47,488 bases of DNA from Balneolia bacterium (lineage in GTDB: Bacteria > Bacteroidota > Rhodothermia > Balneolales > Cyclonatronaceae): the NCBI GenBank assembly GCA_022565795.1, contig JAIUMA010000022.1, positions 1-47,488 on the forward strand, in the 5' to 3' direction. Positions within the stretch are counted from its first letter, which is position 1, and each line of letters starts with the position of its first letter. The notes beneath the pieces are model-generated. The model had not been told where the DNA came from, made no database searches, and saw only the letters and a list, made by a program, of their open reading frames with translations. Positions 20,650-29,381 of this stretch are shown here, piece by piece. Made by a program: the position numbers and the translations under genes.

Positions 20650-22401
20650 TTAAGCGTTTTGCGCTTCCGGGTTTTTCCCATAGAATTTGAGGATAAAGTA
20701 GAGAATCACAAAGCCGGTAATAAGTCCGAATACAGGATGAATCCAGTCGAAAGCGGCAGGGATTTCACCAACAACAAGGGCAACGCCAGCAACAACAAGC
20801 GCATAAGGCAGCTGTGTGCGAACGTGATCAATCAGGTCGCAGGCGGACGACATCGAGCTGAGTACGGTGGTATCCGAAATCGGTGAGCAGTGGTCGCCGA
20901 ATACCGCACCGGCCATTACCGAGCTGATGGAGCCCAAAAGAATGCCGTAGTTTTCACCACCGGCAAAACCCACGCCGGCGCCCATCACCACCGCCAGCGG
21001 AATCACTACCGGAAACAGAATCGCCATAGTACCCCATGAGGTTCCTGTGGAGAAGGCAGTAAGAGCGGCGATAAAAAAGACAAGACCCGGCAGAAGGAAT
21101 ATCGGCAGCGTATCCTGAAGCATGCCCGCCAGAAATGGTCCGGTACCAACGGCCTGCGTAACCTCACCCAAGCCCCACGCCAGCACCAGAATTATGACCG
21201 CCATAAGCATCGACTGCATCCCGCCAACGAGCGATTCAAGCGCCTGCCCAACGGAGAGCACCTTTTGGTACACAACCATTGCGATAGCCACGGCACAACC
21301 CGCAAATGACGCCCAGAGCAGGGCCGCGAACGGATCGGCATCACCGATTATATTGGTGATGCTTCGCTCGCCCGGCTCGAGTCCGCTCACGCCGGTCGAG
21401 TAAAGTCCGTAAAGCGCCACCACAATTACGGTGAGCACCGGCACGGCTGCATTGTACCAGCGCTGCGGCTTATCGGGCAGCGGCTGAAGCGTTTCCATGT
21501 TGGTATCGGCAGCCGGCATGGATCCGGGACGCAGAACACCTCCGCCGGAAGCCGCGCGCTGCTCGGCTTCGAGCATGGGCCCGAAATCGCGGCGCATCAC
21601 AATAACCATCAGCACAAAGCCGAGGGCCAGAATGGGATAGAATAGATAGGGAATGGAGTCCAGAAAAATGAGGAAGGCGTTATCGGCTCCGGCCTGTAAT
21701 TGCGCGGCAAGAGCGACGTCTTCGGTCTGACCCGCCAGCGTGGAGAGTGAATTCGATATCTGCGTAATCTCAAATCCGATCCAGGTGGTAATCACGGCGC
21801 TAACGGCCAGTGGAGCGGCGGTGGAATCCACGATATAGGCCAGCTTTTCACGCGAAATGTTGAGGCGGTCGGTCATGGGGCGCAGGGCGTTACCGCGGAT
21901 GAGCGTATTAGCGTAGTCATCAAAAAAGATAAACAGAGCCGAAAGCCAGGTATACATCTGTCCCTGAGTTCGGGTTTTAGCAAACTTCTGGAGCTGGGCC
22001 ACCACGCCCTTTGTTCCGCCACCGCGTGACATCACCCCAACCATACCGCCAAGCAGCAGACTGAAAATGATTATGGAAACGTGGTAGGAATCCGACATGG
22101 CCTCAACCAGAAAGTTGAATGAGGCCGCCGTGCCTGCAAACGGATTGTAGCCCATCAGAAAGAAAGCCCCAATCCAAACGCCCGCAAAAAGCGACAAAAT
22201 TACTTCTCTGGTGATAAGCGCCAAAGCGATTGCAACCAGAGGCGGCAGCAGGCTGATCCATGTGCCAAAAACGGGCGATACTTCCCCGTTATCCGCCGTT
22301 TCGGCAAAGCTGAAGCCAAATAGCCCCGTAGCTCCGAAGATGGTGAGCAGCACTAAAGAAAGCGCCGCGATGATCGTGAAATTTTTTACGCCACCGTTCA
22401 T
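20650..22401 (-). CDS. NhaC-family Na+/H+ antiporter
   Basis: 583 aa polytopic membrane protein. Family motifs visible are FFDDYANTLIRGNALRPMTD, DSTAAPLAVSAVITTWIGFE and FGDHCSPISDTTVLSSM, the last carrying the acidic residue pair characteristic of the NhaC superfamily. Such carriers exchange Na+ for H+, or in some members malate or lactate. Transcribed alone, upstream of the protease pair. With AGCS and MscS nearby it fits a salt-exposed lifestyle, which is an inference. Confidence 0.93.
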   Translation of the reverse strand: MNGGVKNFTIIAALSLVLLTIFGATGLFGFSFAETADNGEVSPVFGTWISLLPPLVAIALALITREVILSLFAGVWIGAFFLMGYNPFAGTAASFNFLVEAMSDSYHVSIIIFSLLLGGMVGVMSRGGGTKGVVAQLQKFAKTRTQGQMYTWLSALFIFFDDYANTLIRGNALRPMTDRLNISREKLAYIVDSTAAPLAVSAVITTWIGFEITQISNSLSTLAGQTEDVALAAQLQAGADNAFLIFLDSIPYLFYPILALGFVLMVIVMRRDFGPMLEAEQRAASGGGVLRPGSMPAADTNMETLQPLPDKPQRWYNAAVPVLTVIVVALYGLYSTGVSGLEPGERSITNIIGDADPFAALLWASFAGCAVAIAMVVYQKVLSVGQALESLVGGMQSMLMAVIILVLAWGLGEVTQAVGTGPFLAGMLQDTLPIFLLPGLVFFIAALTAFSTGTSWGTMAILFPVVIPLAVVMGAGVGFAGGENYGILLGSISSVMAGAVFGDHCSPISDTTVLSSMSSACDLIDHVRTQLPYALVVAGVALVVGEIPAAFDWIHPVFGLITGFVILYFILKFYGKNPEAQNA

Positions 22402-22607
22402 GTATGTTGGTTATGTTGATTAAGTTTAAGCAAAGCACATAGTTGCCTTTTGCGTTTCAGGCATCAGCCAGTCAAAATAGCAAAATTGATGGCTACGCTC
22501 CCAATGCAAAATTCATATAGCTTCAAGCAGGCTTAAAACCGGTTAAAGCAATTTTATGCGGGATTTTTTTTTATCATACATCTCCCATTCCGATAACTCA
22601 TCCTCAC

Positions 22608-23819
22608 ATGCTATTTATGCGCAATAAACGACTCTCCGTTTCTCAGCTATTGGTTTCTGTACTTGTTATCTCTTTTTTAACTGCCGGGTGTTCCGGTGAG
22701 GCCGGTGAATCAGCTGCGGATAATGGTCTGAGCATTCTTGAATCGGTACCGGAATTCACATTAAATGAAGCATTCAGGATTTCTGAGTTCGGAGACAATA
22801 GCTCATACTTCTTCGCCTCCGTTAGCGATGTCGTGGCTGATCCGAACGGCGTAATTTTTGCATCGGATATTCGCGCGGTTGCCCTGCATCAGTTCGGGGC
22901 AGATGGCAATTATACCGGACTTGTAGGCCGAGAGGGATCCGGACCCGGCGAATACCAAAGCATTGGCTCCATAGCAATTTCTGAAGACGGAACCTTGTTT
23001 GTAAACGACTGGAGGCAGCTTCGTATAGTTAGCTATAATGACACAAACGGTACCCGCAGACACGCCCGAACCGAAACGATGGGGCTGCCCGATCGCGGAA
23101 GTTTTAACGGGATTGAAGAGTTTTTTTATCTAAGAAAACTGCATGATACGCAGGAAGGATTAATCGCTGAGTTTCAAAGCTCGGTTTCCTACGATGGAGG
23201 CGATACCATCTGGAGCTGCTTTGCCCGACTGAACGGTGACTTTACTATTGACGACAGCAGCGACCCCCTCTGTTTTGAAATGGTGCAGTCGATGGTGAGC
23301 AGATCAAGCAGCGGTAATTCCATATCTGTCTCCATGATGAGCGTGCCCGAGAACCACCGCTCGCTTTTGACCGTCACCTCCGGCGGCAGCATTATCAAGC
23401 TGCATACCTCCCAAAAAAATGTTTCAGTTTATAATCCTGACGGCATTGTTAGTAACGAATTCAGCTTTCCCGCTGTAAAAGTCTCCATTTCTCCGCAAAT
23501 GAAACAGCAGCTTGTACAGGAATCGATACCCAATCCTCAAAATTCAGATTTCCGCACAAGTGAACTTTCTGACGCCATACCCGAGCACAAAGGCTACGCC
23601 GAACAGCTTATTACCGACGATGAAAACCGTATCTGGATTCTCTCCCGCACCGGCGAAGAGGAGCTTACCTGGCTCGTCTACACTCACGATGGCGACCTTC
23701 TCGCCCGGACCGAACATCCCGGAGGCGACTTCACCCACATCTCAAACGGCAGAGCCTACGCAGCGTTTAATCCGGGCGATGATGATCCTTCGTTTGCGGT
23801 GTACAGTTTTAGCTTTTGA
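22608..23819 (+). CDS. 6-bladed beta-propeller lipoprotein
   Basis: 403 aa. Lipobox LTAGC gives lipidated Cys28. The NHL/6-bladed-propeller hallmark GREGSGPGEY is at 107-116, preceded by VVADPNGVIFASDIRAV and followed by further blade-like repeats ending with DDENRIWILSR and VYTHDGDLL. These 6-bladed proteins are very abundant in Balneolota and Bacteroidota as extracytoplasmic lipoproteins of unknown function. It is monocistronic, and a paralog lies at 33294-34463. No signal of recent transfer is apparent, although the DNA directly downstream is repeat-rich. Confidence 0.92.
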   Translation: MLFMRNKRLSVSQLLVSVLVISFLTAGCSGEAGESAADNGLSILESVPEFTLNEAFRISEFGDNSSYFFASVSDVVADPNGVIFASDIRAVALHQFGADGNYTGLVGREGSGPGEYQSIGSIAISEDGTLFVNDWRQLRIVSYNDTNGTRRHARTETMGLPDRGSFNGIEEFFYLRKLHDTQEGLIAEFQSSVSYDGGDTIWSCFARLNGDFTIDDSSDPLCFEMVQSMVSRSSSGNSISVSMMSVPENHRSLLTVTSGGSIIKLHTSQKNVSVYNPDGIVSNEFSFPAVKVSISPQMKQQLVQESIPNPQNSDFRTSELSDAIPEHKGYAEQLITDDENRIWILSRTGEEELTWLVYTHDGDLLARTEHPGGDFTHISNGRAYAAFNPGDDDPSFAVYSFSF

Positions 23820-23838
23820 TGTGCACCCTTTTGAAAAT

Positions 23839-23866
23839 TGTGAATGGTGAATTTTGAATGGTGAAT
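23839..23866 (-). repeat. Phased heptamer tract ATTCACM, site 1
   Basis: On the minus strand four in-phase 7-bp units read ATTCACC, ATTCAAA, ATTCACC, ATTCACA. The same heptamer occurs in phase at 26722-26756 and 47317-47337. It begins about 20 bp after the propeller lipoprotein stop. Confidence 0.75.
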
Positions 23867-23900
23867 TACTGATTTGATCAATTTTTCAGGCGACGATGCT

Positions 23901-23951
23901 TGGTCCGGCGAGAAGTAAACACAAAAAATGAAAGCACAAAGTTACACTAGG
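23901..23951 (+). repeat. Dispersed repeat, copy A
   Basis: A 51-bp unit whose first 20 bases match 17 of 20 with 25141-25160, and whose remainder (ACAAAAAATGAAAGCAC onward) matches 25211-25240 with only a few substitutions and one base of length difference. Copy A has no insertion between the two halves, so it shows the uninterrupted form of the repeat. Confidence 0.7.
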
Positions 23952-24115
23952 TTTGAAATTGCTGATGTGAGACATCTCAGGAATGCACTCGCTATTAAGG
24001 TTGTGCTACGTGGCGACAAAGCCCTTAGATGAGCGAGAGTGGCTTAAACGTCAGCAGTGCCTGCCCCGCCCATTCGGTGATCCTCCGGCTGGCGGACAGT
24101 GAAGCGCAATGCTTG

Positions 24116-24484
24116 TTATGAAACTGGTTCTGGTTCATGAATCAAAACTTCAGCCGGGATACCAAGTTTTCGATACATGATTTTAATTTGGCGAAGTGAA
24201 AGCGATCGTTTGCCGGATAAAATTTCGCTGGCCCTGGACTTCGATCCCAATAATTTTGCCAAATCTTTTTGCTCCATACCAAGCTGTTCCATTCTAAACT
24301 TTATCGCTTCAACCGGTGTAGGTGCTTCTATTGGGAAGTGCTTTTTTTCATATTCATCTACCAATATGCCTAAAATTTCCAATTCATCACCTTCTGCCGT
24401 ACCGGGCCTGGCATCAAAAATTTCTTCAATGCGCTCCAATGCTTTTTGATGATCCTGTTCGGTGTGTATGGGTTGAATTCGCAT
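24116..24484 (-). CDS. higA: HigA-type antitoxin (HTH transcriptional regulator)
   Basis: 122 aa. The C-terminal half holds an Xre-type helix-turn-helix at about 68-92 (LGMEQKDLAKLLGSKSRASEI) followed by LSLRQIKIMYRKLGIPAEVL, typical of HigA antitoxins of the HigA/VapA group. The N-terminal half is acidic and helical, as expected for toxin neutralisation. It is the second gene of the pair, 15 bp after the toxin stop. HigA proteins usually repress their own promoter; a candidate operator is at 24809-24825. Confidence 0.92.
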   Translation of the reverse strand: MRIQPIHTEQDHQKALERIEEIFDARPGTAEGDELEILGILVDEYEKKHFPIEAPTPVEAIKFRMEQLGMEQKDLAKLLGSKSRASEILSGKRSLSLRQIKIMYRKLGIPAEVLIHEPEPVS

Positions 24485-24499
24485 AATTATGGTTCCACT

Positions 24500-24793
24500 T
24501 TAAATTTTCGTTGCATCAATTTTGTCGTATTCAGCATGAGTACCTACAAAACGGATGAACACCTGTCTGTAGTCATAGTTAATTTTAGCTACTAACCGGT
24601 AGTTATTACCCTTGATATTAAAAACCACGCGATTGTCAGGAAGAATACTGGCATGTGGATATTTGTTCTTAATATCAACAGGTGATTCCCAGGAGGAATT
24701 TTCAGCTTCAGAAAACCACGCCTTCAAAGCATCTTTGCTGTCTGAATGATTGTTCCAAAATTCACGCAACGTTTTCCGGGCAAATACTCGCAT
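24500..24793 (-). CDS. higB: HigB-type mRNA interferase toxin
   Basis: 97 aa, normal for the HigB_toxin family. It starts MRVFARKTLREFW and ends with the characteristic VFIRFVGTHAEYDKIDATKI; the middle has ALKAWFSEAENSSWESPVDIKNKYPHAS, also typical. HigB toxins have a RelE-like fold and cleave mRNA on the ribosome. It precedes its antitoxin, the usual order for higBA. The module lies inside a repeat-rich segment and is likely a mobile accessory unit; whether it is active is unknown. Confidence 0.93.
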   Translation of the reverse strand: MRVFARKTLREFWNNHSDSKDALKAWFSEAENSSWESPVDIKNKYPHASILPDNRVVFNIKGNNYRLVAKINYDYRQVFIRFVGTHAEYDKIDATKI

Positions 24794-24808
24794 AGATGAA
24801 TATAGAAA

Positions 24809-24825
24809 GTTCCACTATTGGGAAC
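24809..24825. promoter_or_regulatory. Candidate HigA operator
   Basis: GTTCC-N7-GGAAC (24809-24813 and 24821-24825) lies 16 bp before the higB start. A second inverted repeat, ACACTT-N9-AAGTGT, is at 24851-24871. Autorepression is usual for higBA; this particular site is inferred from symmetry only. Confidence 0.4.
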
Positions 24826-24952
24826 AAATGGAAAGGGTAAGCTACATATCACACTTATATGCCAAAAGTGTACTATGTGTATTACAGTTTCATGGCTAAA
24901 TTGTAAAGTTAATAGTACACAATATGACGGGCCTTCTGAATCCCTGCGAGAG

Positions 24953-25088
24953 TTTGAATCAGGATTCGGTGGATTTAAGGATTAAAACGATTCCTTGCTT
25001 AATACGCTCAATAGAGCTGATTACCCTATATCCCAACACCTCCCGGACCATCCGTGAAATCCATAAATCCTGTACATCCTGATTCAAA
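24953..25088. repeat. 136-bp element with 31-bp imperfect terminal inverted repeats
   Basis: The arms at 24953-24983 and 25058-25088 are complementary at 25 of 31 positions; the outer 13 (TTTGAATCAGGAT) are perfect. The arms are of the AATCC/ATCCTGATTC type often seen between genes in Bacteroidota. No coding frame is visible inside and no clear flanking target duplication. It is MITE-like or a long hairpin. Confidence 0.65.
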
Positions 25089-25140
25089 TAGACGCGATGC
25101 AGATTTTTCTCTGAGTATCTATTTCCCAGACAAATTTATG

Positions 25141-25240
25141 TGGACCGGCGGGAATTAAACCTGCCAAGCCTGTCAGGCAGGCCTGTCTGCCGCGGCGAAG
25201 ACAGGCAGGCACGAAAAAACAAAGCACGAATTTCACTAAG
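25141..25240 (+). repeat. Dispersed repeat, copy B, with a nested 50-bp insertion
   Basis: The left part (25141-25160) and right part (25211-25240) together match copy A at 23901-23951. Between them, at 25161-25210, is a GC-rich 50-bp segment absent from copy A. The right part is followed by a CACTAAG (25234-25240) / CTTAGTG (25254-25260) inverted repeat. Confidence 0.7.
25161..25210. repeat. GC-rich palindromic insert inside copy B
   Basis: Contains GCCTGTCT (25181-25188) and AGACAGGC (25199-25206), an 8-bp perfect inverted repeat with a GC-rich 10-nt loop that itself includes GCCGCGGC. It resembles REP-like palindromic units found between genes of this bacterial group. Confidence 0.65.
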
Positions 25241-25485
25241 AATTTTCGTGGTCCTTAGTGCCTTCCTTTTTAGTGTTTCTTCATAAGCGGCTCAACCCGG
25301 CCGGTAGATCCTTCCCCACCCCCAGTTGCAAAAAAATCTAAATACCTTGCCGGAAACTATGAAAATCAGCTGAACATGGGCATATTCACGAAATAAGACC
25401 GCGTATAAGGCCAACCATCAGGAGATGTGCCCTTTCGCCCGAATAGAATATGCTATTGAACCAATTCAGATTTTAGAGTCCGTCT

Positions 25486-26634
25486 ATGAACAAATACGTA
25501 CTAATTGGAATCGTGCTTATCGCCGCTGTTGGCGCATTTTTGTGGTGGAACCAGTCCGGCTCGGCCGATCAGGGTTTGCCGCCCCTAACCACCGTCGAGG
25601 TCGATAAGGGTGATGTTTCCCGGCGCGTGGTCGCTTTTGGCGCCATTCAGCCGGTGCAGAAGGTGACCGTCGGCAGCCAGGTTTCGGGCATAATTGAAGA
25701 CATTTTTGTGGATTTCAACAGCATGGTTTCCCGCGGCGACGTCATTGCACGGATTGAATCATCCACCTTCGAGGCCGAGGTGAGCTCGGCTCAGGCGGAG
25801 CTGGAATCGGCTGAAGCTGGCCTGGAGCTTGCCAGGCTGCAGTGGGAGCGCACCAATGAGCTGCGCGAGCGACAGTTTGTTTCTCCGTCTGATGTGGATC
25901 AGGCCTCCTCTACCCTGCGTCAGGCTGAGGCCCAGGTTCGCGTGCGGCGTCATGCCCTGGAGCGGGCGCAGCGCGAGCTCGACCGATGCACCATCAAAGC
26001 GCCGACCGACGGCATGATTATCTCCCGCGATGTGGACGTAGGTCAGACCGTAGCCGCCAGCCTCAACGCACCCGAGCTTTTCCAGATCGCCACCGACCTG
26101 CGGCAGATGCACATTTACGCCAACGTATCGGAAGCGGATATCGGGCAGGTTCAGTAAGGTCAGCGCGTAATTTTTCGGGTTGATGCCTATCGTGACCGTG
26201 ATTTCACGGGTGAAGTCATCCAGGTTCGCAACGCCCCCCTCATAGAGGATAACGTGGTGCATTACGAGACGCTGATTGCGGTTGATAACGAGTAGATGCT
26301 CCTCAAACCGGGAATGACAACGGAAGTGAGCGTAATTACGGCCGAGCAGCATGATGTAATCCGTGTCCGCAACACCGCCCTTCGCGCCCGTCTGCCCGAC
26401 GGATTGCGTCCGCCCACGCCGGACCATATCAGTGAAGGCGAGCCGCGGGTGTACGTGGTGCGTGATGGTAAGCTGGAAGTTATAGCCGTAGAAACCGGCC
26501 TCAGCGACGGGGTAAACACTGAAATCATAAGCGGACTTCAGGAAGGCGACGTACTAGCCGTTGGCCTTACCCTAACCACCGGCGGAGATGGCGAACGAAG
26601 AAGTCTCTTCGGCGGCCAACAAGCTCAATACTAA
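25486..26634 (+). pseudogene. MacA/HlyD-type ABC-exporter adaptor with two in-frame stops
   Basis: One continuous frame of about 382 codons interrupted by TAA at 26155 and TAG at 26293 without any frame change. Segment one (223 aa) has an N-terminal membrane anchor (VLIGIVLIAAVGAFLWW), a biotinyl/lipoyl-like half (VGSQVSGIIEDIFVDFNSMV), a coiled-coil hairpin (about 95-165) and the returning lipoyl half TIKAPTDGMIISR. Segment two (45 codons) continues with GQRVIFRVDAYRDRDF. Segment three restarts at an ATG immediately after the TAG (26296) with LLKPGMTTEVSV and the C-terminal domain. In homologs both stop positions commonly hold Glu, so single G-to-T changes could explain both. Downstream ATPase and permease appear intact. 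Pseudogene is the simplest reading; readthrough, reinitiation and sequence error are alternatives. Confidence 0.85.
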
Positions 26635-26721
26635 TGGTGAGGACGCAGAGGCGCGCCGATTATACCGCGGAGTAACGCAAATTGAGTATGATGATTATGA
26701 ATCTGGAGGTTCACGGTTTTA

Positions 26722-26756
26722 ATTCACAATTCACCATTCCCAATTCACAATTTACG
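26722..26756 (+). repeat. Phased heptamer tract ATTCACM, site 2
   Basis: Five in-phase 7-bp units: ATTCACA, ATTCACC, ATTCCCA, ATTCACA, ATTTACG. It lies in the 177-bp gap between the interrupted adaptor gene and the ATPase gene, so it splits what would normally be a compact operon. Confidence 0.78.
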
Positions 26757-26811
26757 AAAGGTTTTCAACTACCGCTATATTTTCAACCATCGTTATAGAT
26801 GACTTAAAGTT

Positions 26812-27564
26812 ATGATCTCTTTAAAGGATATCACCAAATCTTATCGATCCGGTTCGCTCTCGGTGGACGCTTTGCGGGGCATCACCATGGAAATTGAGGA
26901 AGGTGAGTTTACGACAATTATGGGTTCGAGCGGGTCGGGGAAGTCTACGCTGATGAATATTCTGGGCTGTCTCGACAAGCCTACGGAAGGATCATATCTG
27001 CTGAATGGTGAGGATGTCTCCAAGTTCAAAAAAGAAAAGTTATCTCAGGTACGTAACCGGATGATTGGCTTTGTGTTTCAGAATTTTCATCTTTTGCCGC
27101 GAACCACAGCTCTGGAAAACGTGGAGCTGCCGCTGCTGTATACCGAGGAAAAGCTGAGCTGGAAGGAGATCCACAAGCGGGCAGGCGAAGCCCTCGACAT
27201 TGTGGGGCTTGGCGACCGTAAGAAGCACTCGCCCAACGAGCTTTCGGGCGGACAAATGCAGCGGGTGGCCATTGCCCGGGCGCTGGTTACGCGTCCGTCG
27301 GTGCTGCTGGCCGACGAGCCCACTGGAAACCTCGACAGCCGCACCAGCCTGGAGATTATGGACATTTTTCAGCGGCTCAACCGGGAAGGCCTCACCATCC
27401 TGATGGTCTCCCACGAGCCGGATATCGCCCGCTTCTCGAAACGCATCACCATTCTGCGGGACGGGCTCATCATATCCGACAAGCCCAATACGCCCCGATC
27501 CTCCGCCGACGCCATTGCGCAGTGGAAGGATGAAGCCGAAATTATGAGTGAGGAAACCGCCTGA
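26812..27564 (+). CDS. MacB/LolD-type ABC transporter ATP-binding protein
   Basis: 250 aa. Walker [10 protein letters not shown] at about 38-46, Q-loop [13 protein letters not shown] at 88-99, ABC signature LSGGQMQR at 144-151, Walker B VLLADEP at 164-170 and an H-loop MVSHEP. The subfamily (LolD/MacB/FtsE) powers mechanotransmission-type exporters rather than classic transport through the permease. The stop overlaps the permease start (TGATG-type overlap at 27562-27566), so the two subunits are translationally coupled. Here ATPase and permease are separate chains, unlike fused E. coli MacB. Confidence 0.96.
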   Translation: MISLKDITKSYRSGSLSVDALRGITMEIEEGEFTTIMGSSGSGKSTLMNILGCLDKPTEGSYLLNGEDVSKFKKEKLSQVRNRMIGFVFQNFHLLPRTTALENVELPLLYTEEKLSWKEIHKRAGEALDIVGLGDRKKHSPNELSGGQMQRVAIARALVTRPSVLLADEPTGNLDSRTSLEIMDIFQRLNREGLTILMVSHEPDIARFSKRITILRDGLIISDKPNTPRSSADAIAQWKDEAEIMSEETA

Positions 27565-28781
27565 TGAAACTTTCTGCCGTACCTTATGTGGCCCTCAAAG
27601 CCCTTCGACGAAACCGAATGCGTACCCTGCTCACCGCTCTTGGCATCATTATAGGCGTGGCGGCTGTAATTACCATGGTTGGTCTGGGTCAGGGCGCCGG
27701 TGCCGAAGTGCGCGAGCAGGTCAACCGGCTGGGACAAAACGTGGTGCTCGTCTTTCCGGGTGCGCGACAGCTTGGGGGCGTTAGCATTGGCGGGGGCAGC
27801 GCAAACACCCTCACCGTAGATGACGCCCGTGCCCTACGCGAAGAAATTCCCGAAGTAATTGCCGCCAGCCCCGAAGTTCGCTCACAGCGCGTGGTCGTGT
27901 ATGGCAACCAGAACTGGTTCACCCGAATTTATGGTCAGTCGGCCGACTACCTGCAGATTCGTCAGTGGGGGATCGAAAGCGGCCGCATGTTTGATGAAGG
28001 TGATGTGGAAAATGCCGCCCTCGTAGCCGTTGTGGGTCAGACTATTGTGGAAGAACTTTTTGAAGGCGCCGACCCTATTGGCGAAACCGTGCGCGTGCGC
28101 GGCCTTCCGCTCGAATTAATCGGCATACTCGAGCCTAAAGGTATGTCGCTCATGGGTTCGGTGCAGGATGATATCGTGCTTATGCCCTACACCACCGGCT
28201 TCCAGCGCATCTCGGGCCGTTCCCACGCCATGGTGATAAATGTGCAGGTTTTTGATGAGCAGTCGATGGAAATTGCGCAGCTTAAAATAACGGACCTGCT
28301 TCGTGAGCGTCACGGACTTGCGCCCTACCAGGAAAATGATTTCACCGTGCAGACGCAAGAAGAAGTGGCCGCCGCTGCAACCGAAACCTCCCGCATCATG
28401 ACCTGGCTATTGGCCTCCATTGCGGGCGTCTCGCTCTTTGTGGGCGGGATTGGCATCATGAACGTGATGCTGGTGAGCGTAACCGAACGCACCCGCGAAA
28501 TCGGCCTCCGACTTGCAGTGGGCGCCCGTGGTCCTGACGTGCTGCTTCAGTTTCTGATTGAAAGCGTAGTGCTCTGCCTGCTCGGCGGTATTGGCGGCAT
28601 TCTGCTCGGCCTGGCCGCCACCGAAATCATCGCCAGCTACGCCGGCTGGCCGGCCTTATTCTCCACCGAAGCCATGATCATAGTCGTAAGCGTCTCCGCC
28701 GCCGTTGGCGTCTTCTTCGGGTTTTACCCTGCGTGGAAAGCATCGAGACTGGATCCTATTGAGGCACTGAGGCGCGAGTAA
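27564..28781 (+). CDS. MacB-like ABC transporter permease
   Basis: 405 aa. N-terminal transmembrane helix (RMRTLLTALGIIIGVAAVI, about 13-32), a long extracytoplasmic MacB core domain (about 50-270), and three C-terminal helices within the FtsX domain, with the GGIGIMNVMLVSVTERTREIG signature (about 293-314). The family couples ATP hydrolysis to expulsion of macrolides, lipopeptides, haem or signalling peptides through a periplasmic adaptor and an outer-membrane channel. The adaptor gene upstream is interrupted, and no TolC-like gene is in the window, so the substrate and activity of this exporter remain uncertain. Confidence 0.95.
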   Translation: MKLSAVPYVALKALRRNRMRTLLTALGIIIGVAAVITMVGLGQGAGAEVREQVNRLGQNVVLVFPGARQLGGVSIGGGSANTLTVDDARALREEIPEVIAASPEVRSQRVVVYGNQNWFTRIYGQSADYLQIRQWGIESGRMFDEGDVENAALVAVVGQTIVEELFEGADPIGETVRVRGLPLELIGILEPKGMSLMGSVQDDIVLMPYTTGFQRISGRSHAMVINVQVFDEQSMEIAQLKITDLLRERHGLAPYQENDFTVQTQEEVAAAATETSRIMTWLLASIAGVSLFVGGIGIMNVMLVSVTERTREIGLRLAVGARGPDVLLQFLIESVVLCLLGGIGGILLGLAATEIIASYAGWPALFSTEAMIIVVSVSAAVGVFFGFYPAWKASRLDPIEALRRE

Positions 28782-28903
28782 GTTAGATTTGTTTACCGCA
28801 TTTGTCTAAGGGAAAGATCTCAATCTTTCAGGGTTTTGTGGCTGTAAAGCCGTAAAATACGCCATGTTTTGGCAACCACTTTTCTATTCAAACCCACTCT
28901 GTC

Positions 28904-29275
28904 ATGATTATTCGTTTAATTAAAACATACTTCGTCTTACCACTTCTCTTGTTCGCTGTCGGATGCGCCTCGTCAGCTACTGTGGAGCCAGTCGCTCCTC
29001 AAACGGATTTGCCGGAAATTTCTGAGGCATATTCAATCAGCCAGGCAACTTCAACAATGATATCAATTTCGGCCCCCAATGATGAAGAAATCGCTGTTTA
29101 CCTGTATGAGCCTGACGGATCCCTTGGTCTTACTTTATACGAAGGAAGCGGCGGCATTATGGTATTCAGCCTGGCAATGGTGGCAAATGATCAAAACTAT
29201 ACCTTTCAGTCAGGCCCTAACACTATCATCCTGATCGGACCACAGGGCCGCGCAGAATATGTGGTAAATATATAG
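28904..29275 (+). CDS. Small hypothetical lipoprotein
   Basis: 123 aa. Lipobox LFAVGC near residue 21. The mature part is short and beta-rich (STMISISAPNDEEIAVYLYEPDGS; FSLAMVANDQNYTFQSG) and resembles a small Ig-like or bacterial pre-peptidase-type sandwich, but I do not recognise a family. It is preceded by a weak 7-bp hairpin (28812-28829). No link to the ABC genes is evident. Confidence 0.75.
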   Translation: MIIRLIKTYFVLPLLLFAVGCASSATVEPVAPQTDLPEISEAYSISQATSTMISISAPNDEEIAVYLYEPDGSLGLTLYEGSGGIMVFSLAMVANDQNYTFQSGPNTIILIGPQGRAEYVVNI

Positions 29276-29381
29276 GAAGGAGCCGAAATTAAGGGTAGGT
29301 GCAAAAAGTGTATTGAATAAATACTCATACAGAGCTATCTACGTAATACCATTTTTGGAAAAAATGTGAGCAAAACCAGCA

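Noticed and set aside
25486-26634. TAA and TAG reassigned to glutamate
   Set aside because: Many other genes in the window end normally at TAA or TAG at family-typical lengths, so the standard code applies.
23839-26756. CRISPR array
   Set aside because: The repeats are 7 bp with no spacers, and no cas genes are present.
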